Assembly: GCF_013394795.1 (NCBI RefSeq)
Contig: NZ_JABXYU010000001.1
Location: 372,001 to 436,000, forward strand
Length of the DNA stretch: 64,000 bases
Direction of reading: 5' to 3'
Origin: Leptotrichia sp. oral taxon 223
Lineage (GTDB): Bacteria > Fusobacteriota > Fusobacteriia > Fusobacteriales > Leptotrichiaceae
Each line of letters begins with the position of its first letter. Within the stretch, counting starts at the first letter, position 1. This document shows, one piece after another, positions 9,701 to 17,900 of the stretch. A program made the position numbers and the translations under genes. The notes beneath the pieces were generated by a model. It was not told where the DNA came from and ran no database searches. It was given only the letters and a program-made list of their open reading frames with translations.

Positions 9701-12700
9701 GCATACATTCCTGTAGAACCTGCACCACTTAAGTTAATTGTTCCTTCATTTGACAAGACAACCTTATTTCTTGCATACAGACCCCTGTTATTTTCCTGAG
9801 CCATTGCAACCTGATTAGCCTTTGTTCCTGTTATAGTCTTAGTATTTGCATTCGTTATTGATGAATTTGAAATTTCAAGCTGATTGTATGCGTCGTTGGC
9901 ATCATCCAAGTTTACATCCTGATTAATTGTAAGTTTACTTAAGTACAGCATAAATGTCTTATAGTCAGTTCCATTTATATGTGCTCCTGTAGCTTTTGAG
10001 ACAGCATCTCCCGTTGTATCAGATAAATCCATTCCAACATTTTGAGCGATAAACAGTCTTGAGCCTTTATTCATATTTAGAGTTAGATTTCCTAAAGTTG
10101 TATTTGTTCCGTCTCCAAAATTATTTTTTGCCCAGTCTACAATCTGAGTCTTTCCAAAGTCGCCACCATTTCCTACATAATAAAAGGCATTTCCTCTGGT
10201 ATTAGGAGTAGTTCCACCCTCAATAGTCGCATTCATCTTTCCATCTATCGCAACTTTTCCTGAACCATCTTCACCAAGATAGAATAGTAATGATTTTTGC
10301 CCTGTAGTCGCAGTTCCTGTTCCTTTTAATGTTATAGTTGAATTTTTATCAGCATCATAGTTTACCGCTCCCTCGTACGCTTTTACAGTATGATCCTTAA
10401 GTTCTACTTTTGAACCTTCTCCAGCATACACTCCGATAGACTGTTCACCTTTTACATTGGCATCAATATTTGCATATGTTGTTGTTCCTCCCACAGTTTT
10501 TCCTACAAATTTTGAACCTTTTCCTACAATAAGTCCGTAAGAACCTTTTTTGACTTTAGTTTTCCCATCAGAAGCTGTATATTCATACACTCCGGCAGAA
10601 CCGCCTGCACCATCATTTACCGTGATTGTACCACCTGTAGCAGTCACATCCGCTGTATTGGTGTTATTATCTCCAACAATCGCCCCAGCAACTCCCGCTG
10701 CTCCTGTAACCGTAGTGCTTCCACCGTAAGTCAATGTACCATTTGTAACCAATACTCCTGTTGAGTTAGTACCACTTACTGTGATTTTACTGTTTGAACC
10801 AAGTGTTCCAGTCGGATTGGCAGTTCCTTTAATCATATATACACCAACGTTAGTCGAAACTCCTGTACCTTTTAATTCAATTTCACCTTCATTTTCAAGT
10901 TTTCCACCACTTGTTGCCATACCAATCCCATTAATGATTGTCTTGCCACTGGTAGTCCCTATTTTCTTTCCAGCATTATTAACAACGTCTGCATTTGTTC
11001 CAACCATTCCTATTGATGAATCTCCATCCAGATTGATTGTTCCATCATTTATTGCTTTTGGTGTTCCACTTGCACCTGTTGATATTGATCCTTTATCTAC
11101 TCTCATAGCTATATTTTGTTTTTTTTCAGCACTGCTTACAGTAATCGTTCCATTTGTATCATTCGTTATATCATCAGCAGCATCCACAATTAAAACCATA
11201 CCTGTGTTACCTTTACCACCAGATACTTTAATTTCTCCATTATTCTTAACTTTTCCTGTATATGCTCTTATTGCATTATTAGCTCCTGAATAACTTTTAT
11301 TTTCTATAACTGCAATTCCTGATGATAATGAATCCAATATTTTTACAGTACCATCTGGTTTAGTTTCTGTACCTGCATCTCCAGATATTTCAATAGTTCC
11401 AGTATTTTCCATTGTACTGTCACTTGCAACACGTGAAGACCATTTCATACCATAACTTTCAATTCCACCCATAAAGATACCTTTTCCCCCAGTACCAGTA
11501 TTTGATACTGTTACCTTACTTGGAGATCCTGGTGCAAATACTTGAATCCCTATTGATTTTTCTCCATTAATTTTTATCGTTCCATCATTTTTCAAAATAT
11601 AATTTGAATTAGTATTTGTATCTACATTTTCAAATGTTAATATCATACCAACCTTGTATCCTAGATACCCATTTGTATTTTTTACTGGTATCTCGCTATG
11701 ACCAGATCCAAAATCTGCTAATTTCAGTTTCATTGAATTTCCAGGAGAAATATGAGCCTGTATAGCTGAGTTATTTTTTTCTGAATCATCAGTTATTGTC
11801 CCTGAATTTGTTAAACCACGTACTCCTTGTTTGCTTGCATAAGGAAAAAAGGCTGCAACACCTCTATTATAATTGTTTTGAAAATAATCATCTGTTTGTG
11901 CTTCAAATCCTACTGTAAGTGGTCCTTCTAAATTTACAGTTGCCTTATTTTCTAATGTTGTGTTAACTACGTTGTCAAGAGTAGCTACTCTTGAACCTCC
12001 AACCAAGAAAAATTGCTTATTGTAATCAGGTAAACTACTATCACTAGTTACTGGATTTATAGAGGTTACTGTTAAATTACCAGTTAAAATTGAAGTTTTT
12101 GCACTTGTACTTTCACCTCTTGTAACATCAAAATATGAATATAAAAGTGCACTATGTCCACCCGATTCATCTGACCAACCATATCTTAATGAAGGATTAT
12201 TTGTTGTAATATTTATATTATCTCCTGCCTCAAACGATCTTACGGTTCCTACAATAGTACCACCATATCCGTATTGTCCTCCCTCATGATGCATAGAATT
12301 ACAACTTTCCATACTATTACAATATGATCCTAATTGTATATTAAAAGTAGGTGGTACTGGTAATTCTGGTAATTTTGGCAATCCAATAACTGGTTTTGGC
12401 GGTGTAAAACTAATTGCTTCTGGCAATGTAGGTGTAACTGCCGTCTTATCTGCTATTCTTATTGCTGATTTATTTATGCTTCTTGGACGTATTCCTGCGT
12501 TTATCTCAAATGGTACGATTGGTTCTTTTACTGGTTTTGTACTTGCTAGACCATATCCAGCGGCTGAGCCTGAAGCGAAGTTTGTTCTTCTGTTTCTGTT
12601 TAACAATCCATAATTTCCACTGTCTGTCGAGATTGTTCTTTCATAGATATCTGAACTTCTTTGAAATACTCCTTCATATGGATATTTCGTTTTCTTATCT

Positions 12701-13077
12701 CCACGTCCTTTATAAGTCCCGTTCCAGTTATTATTAAAATAATTTATACCATATTGCCAGCTGCTCCAAGGCGACTTTACAACGTGATCCCCTTGTTCCA
12801 TTAATTGAATAAGTTCAAGATTTGTATCTTTTAATAATTTGTCATTTTCTTTCCGTGTTGCTTTAACTTGCTGATGTATTGTCTTAATCGATGTAGAGAT
12901 TGCCTGCTTTTGACTTGCAATACTTGTATTTGCTGAAGCTGGGAACAGATTACTTGCCACAAAAAGAGTTCCAGTAACTAAAAATGTTATTAACAGGCCT
13001 TCTGTATAGTGCACATCTTTACATCTTTTTGCATAAGCTCGCAAATCCTGCTTTATTTTTCTGATGCTATTTGTCAT
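6709..13077 (-). CDS. giant type V autotransporter adhesin 1
   Basis: A 2122-residue self-exporting surface protein. In order: a charged N-terminal region (1-26), a hydrophobic signal segment (28-48), a coiled-coil stretch (about 55-95), the conserved KSPWSSWQYG motif (101-110) of the fusobacterial autotransporter N-terminal domain, a Pro-rich linker (about 225-250), and a long passenger with many NNGTI-type turns expected to form a beta-helix. The last ~340 residues hold the outer-membrane barrel, ending in Tyr. The barrel is nearly identical to those of the two other autotransporters here, while the passengers differ. AAGGAGATG precedes the ATG. The ligand is unknown; adhesion is inferred from the family (for example RadD and Fap2). 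Confidence 0.92.
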   Translation of the reverse strand: MTNSIRKIKQDLRAYAKRCKDVHYTEGLLITFLVTGTLFVASNLFPASANTSIASQKQAISTSIKTIHQQVKATRKENDKLLKDTNLELIQLMEQGDHVVKSPWSSWQYGINYFNNNWNGTYKGRGDKKTKYPYEGVFQRSSDIYERTISTDSGNYGLLNRNRRTNFASGSAAGYGLASTKPVKEPIVPFEINAGIRPRSINKSAIRIADKTAVTPTLPEAISFTPPKPVIGLPKLPELPVPPTFNIQLGSYCNSMESCNSMHHEGGQYGYGGTIVGTVRSFEAGDNINITTNNPSLRYGWSDESGGHSALLYSYFDVTRGESTSAKTSILTGNLTVTSINPVTSDSSLPDYNKQFFLVGGSRVATLDNVVNTTLENKATVNLEGPLTVGFEAQTDDYFQNNYNRGVAAFFPYASKQGVRGLTNSGTITDDSEKNNSAIQAHISPGNSMKLKLADFGSGHSEIPVKNTNGYLGYKVGMILTFENVDTNTNSNYILKNDGTIKINGEKSIGIQVFAPGSPSKVTVSNTGTGGKGIFMGGIESYGMKWSSRVASDSTMENTGTIEISGDAGTETKPDGTVKILDSLSSGIAVIENKSYSGANNAIRAYTGKVKNNGEIKVSGGKGNTGMVLIVDAADDITNDTNGTITVSSAEKKQNIAMRVDKGSISTGASGTPKAINDGTINLDGDSSIGMVGTNADVVNNAGKKIGTTSGKTIINGIGMATSGGKLENEGEIELKGTGVSTNVGVYMIKGTANPTGTLGSNSKITVSGTNSTGVLVTNGTLTYGGSTTVTGAAGVAGAIVGDNNTNTADVTATGGTITVNDGAGGSAGVYEYTASDGKTKVKKGSYGLIVGKGSKFVGKTVGGTTTYANIDANVKGEQSIGVYAGEGSKVELKDHTVKAYEGAVNYDADKNSTITLKGTGTATTGQKSLLFYLGEDGSGKVAIDGKMNATIEGGTTPNTRGNAFYYVGNGGDFGKTQIVDWAKNNFGDGTNTTLGNLTLNMNKGSRLFIAQNVGMDLSDTTGDAVSKATGAHINGTDYKTFMLYLSKLTINQDVNLDDANDAYNQLEISNSSITNANTKTITGTKANQVAMAQENNRGLYARNKVVLSNEGTINLSGAGSTGMYAKFGELYNKATGTMTIGDKSTAIYGIDDSLIENAGKITIGSNSTGLYSEGSTSQAIKNTGTIETSGNDSVAISYKPDAGLGSGTVLENAGKITMTGDRNTAIYATGTPGYTAKNSGTITLGDSASITSPNVGLYTDHNTVTLQNTGKIESGNNTIGVYGHNVENSGDLKIGNAAVGIYSQSGNVNLTGGTITTGTDEAVGVYTVGSGQTVTNSGTAFNIGNNSFGFVNVGTGNTITSSISNVGLGDNNVYMYSNDTKGTVTNSTNITSTGEQNYGIYSAGTVTNNGNIDLSSGKGSVAVYSIKGGTATNNATITVGASDVANSLYSIGMGAGYSTTDTGNIVNKGTINVNGKHSIGMYASGAGSTATNDGNIVLNASNTTGIYADNGATAINNKSITTGSGTYTNAVGVYLGKDSKLINNKGATINIDAKNGVGVYLKGGTVANYGTITVNGASKTNNNDVDGNIIYKFTVPETGKGVGGVAIDAPAGAQTATITVNGVPQTPVVVNTTGRNPITVSASSIGLYVNTSGVDYTKSIDGLQNLTSEADLIIGNEAAESTNSKYILVNDPNIINPYKTAMLSNPNIKWNVYSGSISWIATPTLDPNDGSITSLYMAKVPYTEWAGRQTTPVDSTDTYNFTDGLEQRYGVEALGTRERKIFSKLNGIGNNEEVLLYQAFDEMMGHQYGNLQQRINATGNILDKEFRYLKHDWRNPSKQNNKIKVFGARDEYNTDTAGIINYTSNAYGVAYVHEDEKIKMGNSSGWYAGAVTNRFKFKDIGHSRENQTQLKAGIFKTMSPKKDYNGALQWTIGGDVFVGINDMKRRYLVVDDVFQAKSDYHSYGAALKTDLGYDIRMSERTHLRPYGALKMEYGRFNTIKEDNGEMRLEVKGNDYFSVKPEVGMEFRYVQPLAVRTNLTVGLSAAYENELGKMASKNNQGRVRYTSADWFGIRGEKEDRRGNGKFDLNIGVDNTRFGVTVNGGYDTKGNNVRGGIGFRAIY

Positions 13078-13884
13078 TTTAATACATCTCCTTGTAAAAA
13101 ATTTTTCGTGATAATTAAATTTTCATTTATAAAATCTATTATCATATAATGCAATATAAAACCAAAAAAATATTTTAAAATATAATAAATTACTTAAAAA
13201 CGATATTATTTGAAACTTGTTCATAATTTTTTTTAAACAACATTCAAAATAATTTTTAAGAAAAGTGATTATTTAGTGATTATAAGTGATTTTCTCTTAA
13301 AATACTTTATTTCAGTCAAATATTTTATTATAATTTATATTTTTAAAATTGCCTAAATATATACCTAAACTTTAAAAAAATCTACTGAGAAATCAAATTA
13401 ATTTAAAATCTAGGCTAAACATAACTATTGCCACATTTAATAAATAATTAGTTATTTATTATTTTTTTAAGTAAAAGATAAACTTTAAAAATATAATTTT
13501 ATAAAATGAATTTTCTATAAACATTCTTATCACATTTCTATTTTACCAAAGAAATTCAAAAAGTCAATTATTTTTTTACTTCAAATAACTTTTTTATTTT
13601 TTTCTATTTCATTATTTTTCATTATATTATTAAATTTAAATATAATATAAAAACATTAAATCAGAATTTTCCATAAAAATCTTTTTTTTTGATTAGTAAT
13701 ACATGCATTTTTTTTATGATAAAATTTAATTTTTCGTGTGTTTAATAATAATTTCCTTATCTTAATTTTTTTAAAAAAATTTCTATTTTTTTCATTTGTA
13801 TTAATTGTGAAATTATCCTTATTACAAACTATACTCTAACCCATTTAAAATATAAAATAGCAAAAATAACATTCAAGTGTTTTA
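13078..13884. promoter_or_regulatory. autotransporter 1 upstream region
   Basis: About 800 bp without genes, very AT-rich. It matches the region upstream of autotransporter 3 in long blocks, for example around 13480-13580 against 54320-54510. A possible promoter on the minus strand is TTGCAT (13154-13149), a 17-bp spacer and TATAAA (13131-13126), about 50 bp before the gene. Three AGTGATT repeats lie at 13264-13291. Confidence 0.5.
13264..13291. promoter_or_regulatory. AGTGATT triple direct repeat upstream of autotransporter 1
   Basis: AGTGATT occurs at 13264, 13275 and 13285, at spacings of 11 and 10 bp (one helical turn). It lies about 190-215 bp before the start codon. Direct repeats one helical turn apart are typical of response-regulator sites. 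Related triplets precede the other two autotransporters and the FadA-like operon. Confidence 0.6.
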
Positions 13885-14063
13885 TACTAAACCCTATTTA
13901 AAAAATAGAAATAAAATTCTATAACAATTAATTTGATAGCCTTATTAAAAAAAATCAAATTTAATTTTTAAGTATCCATCTTAAGGACTTTTATAATTTT
14001 AGTTTATAAATATTATGATTAATAATAGTTTTTTCTATTTCTTATTAAATTTTTTTATAACGT

Positions 14064-14087
14064 AAGGGCATCAGACGCCATGCCCTT
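14064..14087. repeat. AAGGGCAT hairpin of the intergenic repeat family
   Basis: Arms AAGGGCAT (14064-14071) and ATGCCCTT (14080-14087) surround an 8-nt loop. The same hairpin recurs at 29799-29822 and, with one mismatch, at 62361-62384. Read in the other direction it is followed by an A-rich tail with AAAGAAAAAA. Confidence 0.75.
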
Positions 14088-14148
14088 TTTCGCAATAATA
14101 GTTATTTTAACATGTATAACTGGCTATTACTTAGAAATAATGGCGAAA
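14088..14148. repeat. 61-bp TTTCGC/GCGAAA unit (copy 1)
   Basis: Begins TTTCGC and ends GCGAAA, with an internal GTTAT/ATAAC inverted pair, so most of the unit can fold back on itself. It abuts the hairpin at 14064-14087. Confidence 0.7.
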
Positions 14149-14228
14149 CGTTCTACGAACTACCCCGCTTTACGCAAAACTTTCTTATAAAGAAAAAATA
14201 AAACTCGCTTCGTAAAAACTACGCTCCC

Positions 14229-14290
14229 TTTCGCCAATAAGAGTTATTTTTCCATAAATAAGTTTTAGTTTTATAAAAATTATGGCGAAA
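14229..14290. repeat. 62-bp TTTCGC/GCGAAA unit (copy 2)
   Basis: TTTCGCC at the left and GGCGAAA at the right. The interior is close to that of the copy at 29823-29884. Confidence 0.7.
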
Positions 14291-14404
14291 GAAATACATT
14301 CGTATTTAGTTATTTTTCCTTTAACGAAATTTTGCTTATTTAGTATTTTTAAAATGTTAAAACCTAAAACTTAATTATGATAATCTTTATGATTTAATAT
14401 AGAA

Positions 14405-14550
14405 TGTCGTGATTTTTTTGGAATGAAAACGATTGTCTGAGCGTCAGCGAGTTTCGTTTTTATTTCAAAAAAATGCTTAGACGAGCCAGGGTTGCAAGGG
14501 AAATGGCGATTGATTTTCCTTGCTTATATAAAAAGAAAAAACATAGAATT
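14405..14550 (+). repeat. long stem-loop repeat D (copy 1)
   Basis: A 21-nt arm (14412-14432) pairs almost fully with 14454-14474 around a loop containing GAGCGTCAGCGAG. Then come TTAGACGAGCCAGGG, a second hairpin (AAGGGAAAT, GGCGATTG, ATTTTCCTT) and an A-rich tail. A copy with insertions lies at 40281-40625, and the same architecture with different arm sequences lies at 30000-30150 and 25800-25945. Confidence 0.65.
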
Positions 14551-14845
14551 ATGAAAAACATTTATTAACAATAAGCAGTTTTTCAAATTCTGAATAAGAA
14601 TCCCTTATATGGATACTTAATGATTAAATTTAATTAAAGGATATTTTATAGTTACATAGGTTATAAACAGTACAATCTTGTAAAAAAGGCTTTAATTCCA
14701 TGAATTTTCTGATTTCTACTATTTAAATGGAAAATAGTATTAGATATTTTGATTAATAAATATTTTTTCATATTACTATGTTTTTTCTTTGCTAGAAGAA
14801 TTTGTAATAAATCCATTATTAAATGGAGTTTAGTATTATTTCTAC

Positions 14846-14880
14846 AAAAAAAGAACAGTGAAACTACAAATCTCACTGCT
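14846..14880 (-). terminator. terminator of autotransporter 2
   Basis: Minus-strand AGCAGTGAGA pairs with TTCACTGTTCT (14880-14871 with 14862-14852), followed by a T-rich run. It lies about 40 bp past the stop codon. Confidence 0.85.
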
Positions 14881-14921
14881 CCCTATTTTTTTGTTCAAAT
14901 AATTTGAATTAACGATTAGGA

Positions 14922-17900
14922 CTAGTAAATAGCTCTGAATCCTATTCCACCTCTTATATTATTGCCTTTAGTGTCATATCCTCCATTTACTGTCACTCCA
15001 AATCTTGTGTTGTCAACTCCGATATTCAAGTCAAATTTACCGTTTCCTCTTCTGTCTTCCTTTTCCCCTCTTATTCCGAACCAGTCTGCGCTTGTGTATC
15101 TTACTCTTCCTTCATTGTTCTTGCTTGCCATCTTGCCTAATTCGTTTTCATAGGCGGCTGACAATCCCACTGTCAGGTTTGTTCTTACTGCAAGCGGCTG
15201 TACATATCTGAATTCAACTCCAACTTCTGGCTTAACTGAGAAGTAGTCGTTTCCTTTCACTTCCAGTCTCATTTCTCCGTTATCCTCTTTAATGGTATTG
15301 AATCTTCCGTATTCCATCTTCAATGCTCCGTATGGACGTAAATGCGTTCTTTCGCTCATTCTTATGTCATATCCCAAGTCTGTCTTCAATGCCGCACCAT
15401 AAGAGTTGTAGTCAGATTTTGCCTGGAATATATCGTCTACAACCAGATATTTACGTTTCATATTATTAATTCCAAAGAATACATCTCCTCCAATTGTCCA
15501 TTGCAATGCCCCGTTGTGATCAGTTTTTGGCGACATTGTCTTAAAGATTCCTGCTTTAAGTTGAGTTTGATTTTCTCTTGAATGTCCAATATCTTTAAAC
15601 TTGAATCTATTTGTTACAGCTCCTGCATACCATCCGCTTGAGTTACCCATCTTGATTTTTTCATCTTCATGAACATACGCTACACCGTAGGCATTACTTG
15701 TGTAATCAATGATTCCTGCCGTGTCAGTGTTGTACTCATCTCTTGTGCCAAACACTTTAATCTTGTTGTTTTGTTTAGACGGATTTCTCCAGTCGTGTTT
15801 CAGGTATCTGAATTCCTTGTCCAGTATGTTTCCAGTTGCATTGATTCTTTGTTGAAGGTTTCCATACTGGTGTCCCATCATTTCGTCAGTTGCCTGATAG
15901 AATAAAGTTGCTTCATTATTACCAATTCCATTTAATTTTTGGAATAATTCACGTTCTCTTGTACCTAAGGCTTCTACCCCGTATCTTTGTTCCAAACCGT
16001 CTAAGAAGTTATAAGTATCTGTACTGCGTACTGGTGTATCTTCTTTTCCTGCCCAAGCTGTATACGGTATTTTAACCATATAAATGCTTGTCATTGTTCC
16101 GTCATTTGGATTTAATGTTGGTGTTGCAAGCCAGTTCAATCCTCCAGAATAGATATTCCAATTTGAAACACCGCTTGTTCTAATTGCAGTATTATATGGA
16201 TCTAAAATTCTAGGATCCTTAATCAAAATAGACTTGCTGTTTGTCATTTCAGTCGCTTCGGTACCAATGATCAAATCAGCTTCCTGAGTCAGATTTCCTA
16301 GCCCATTTATTGAATTTGTGTAATCTTTTCCTGATGTATTTACATACATTCCGATACTTGATGCTGACACTTCAATAGGATTTTTTGCAAATGTATTTAT
16401 CACTACTGGCGTTTGCGTTACTCCATTTATTGTTACTGTTGCAGTTTGTGCTCCTGCAGGTGCATCAATTGCTGCTCCGCCTACTGCTTTACCTGTTGGA
16501 GGTGTTGTAAACGTATACACAGTATCATTTGGATTGCTGCTTCCATTTACTGTTATATTACCATAGTTGGCAATTGTTCCTCCTTTTAAATATACACCAA
16601 CTGAATTTGTTCCATTAATTGTGATTGTACCTGTATTGTTAAGTGTTGCTCCTTTTCCTAGATATACTCCTACTACATTTGTGTAGCTTCCTGATCCTGT
16701 TGAAATATTACCTGTATTTATTGCAGTTGCTCCATTGTCAGCATAGATACCTGTTGTATTGTTTCCATTTAATACTATATTACTATTATTTGTTGCTGTA
16801 CTTCCTGCTCCACTTGCATACATACCTATACTGTAGTCACCGTTTACATTGATTGTCCCGTTATTTATTACATTTCCTGTATCACTGTTTTGATATCCTG
16901 CTGCCATACCTATTCCATATGCATTTGTTGCTGCATTTGAAGCTCCAATTGTGATTGTACCTGTATTTGTTGCTGTACCTCCACCAATTGAATAGATACC
17001 AACATTTCCGACACCGTTTCCAAAGTCCATATTACCTGAGTTTGTTACATTTCCAGCAGAGTAGATACCATAGTTTCCTCCACCTGTTGCACTTAAGTTT
17101 GTAGAGTTATTTACTGTTCCTGCGGTATCACTTGAATAAACATAAATATTATTTGTTCCTAATCCTACATTTGCCGCTGTTGAATTAATTGTATTCCCAC
17201 TTCCTGCATTTGCTATTGCAACTGATGTATCTCCCAAATTAAATGCAGTACCGCTGTTTGTTACTGTTTGACCGCTTCCTACTGTGTATACGCCTACTGC
17301 TTCAGACGCTCCTGTTGCAATTGTTCCTCCTGTAAGGTTTACATTTCCACCTTGAGAGTATACGCCAACACCTTTATCTCCTACTGTAATTGTTCCTCCA
17401 GCCACATCAGAAGCATATCCAAACATACCAATACCGTTGTTTCCTACTGTAATGTTTCCAGAATTTGATGTTGTATAGTTTGTAGCTGTACTCTCACCAT
17501 ATAAACCTACACTGCTGTCGCCTAAAGTAATGTTTCCTGTATTTCCAAGAACTGCTCCCGCTGCAAGCGATGCGTCAGGTTTAAACAACACACCTACTGA
17601 AGATGTTCCAGTGCTTGTTATAGTTCCAGCGTTTGTTACACCTTGAGTTGTTGAGCCTTCAGAGTACATACCTGTTGACTTGTTACCCATTGTGATTGTT
17701 CCTGTATTTGTTAGGATACTGTCCCCTATTCCGTAAAGTCCTGTCGATGTATCTCCTATTGTAATTGTTCCTGTTGCATTGTTATTAATAATTCCGTATT
17801 TAGCATACATTCCTGTTGAGTTTGCACCTGACAAATTGATAATACCGTTATTGTTTATTGTAACTGCAGCTCTGTTTGTTAATAGATTTTCCTGTGCAAT

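Larger units (their letters stand above)
13885..14835. mobile_element. composite MITE-like element 1
   Basis: The left end reads TACTAAACCCTATTTAA. The right end, reversed, reads TACTAAACTCCATTTAA. The ends are therefore imperfect inverted repeats with TA at both outer edges, as in Tc1/mariner-IS630-type insertions. No transposase is encoded. Inside are nested units: an AAGGGCAT hairpin, two 61-62 bp TTTCGC/GCGAAA units, a long stem-loop at 14405-14550, and an inverted second element whose end (GGAAAATAGTA) is at 14729-14739. Frames inside, including one of 71 codons, look spurious. Confidence 0.65.

Noticed and set aside
14661-14876. 71-codon minus-strand open frame
   Set aside because: It lies across repeat ends and the autotransporter 2 terminator, has no ribosome site, and its sequence is explained by nested repeats.
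13078-14921. CRISPR-like array, because short motifs recur in this gap
   Set aside because: Repeats are not regularly spaced, spacers are not of uniform length, and no cas genes are present. The pattern fits nested inserted elements.
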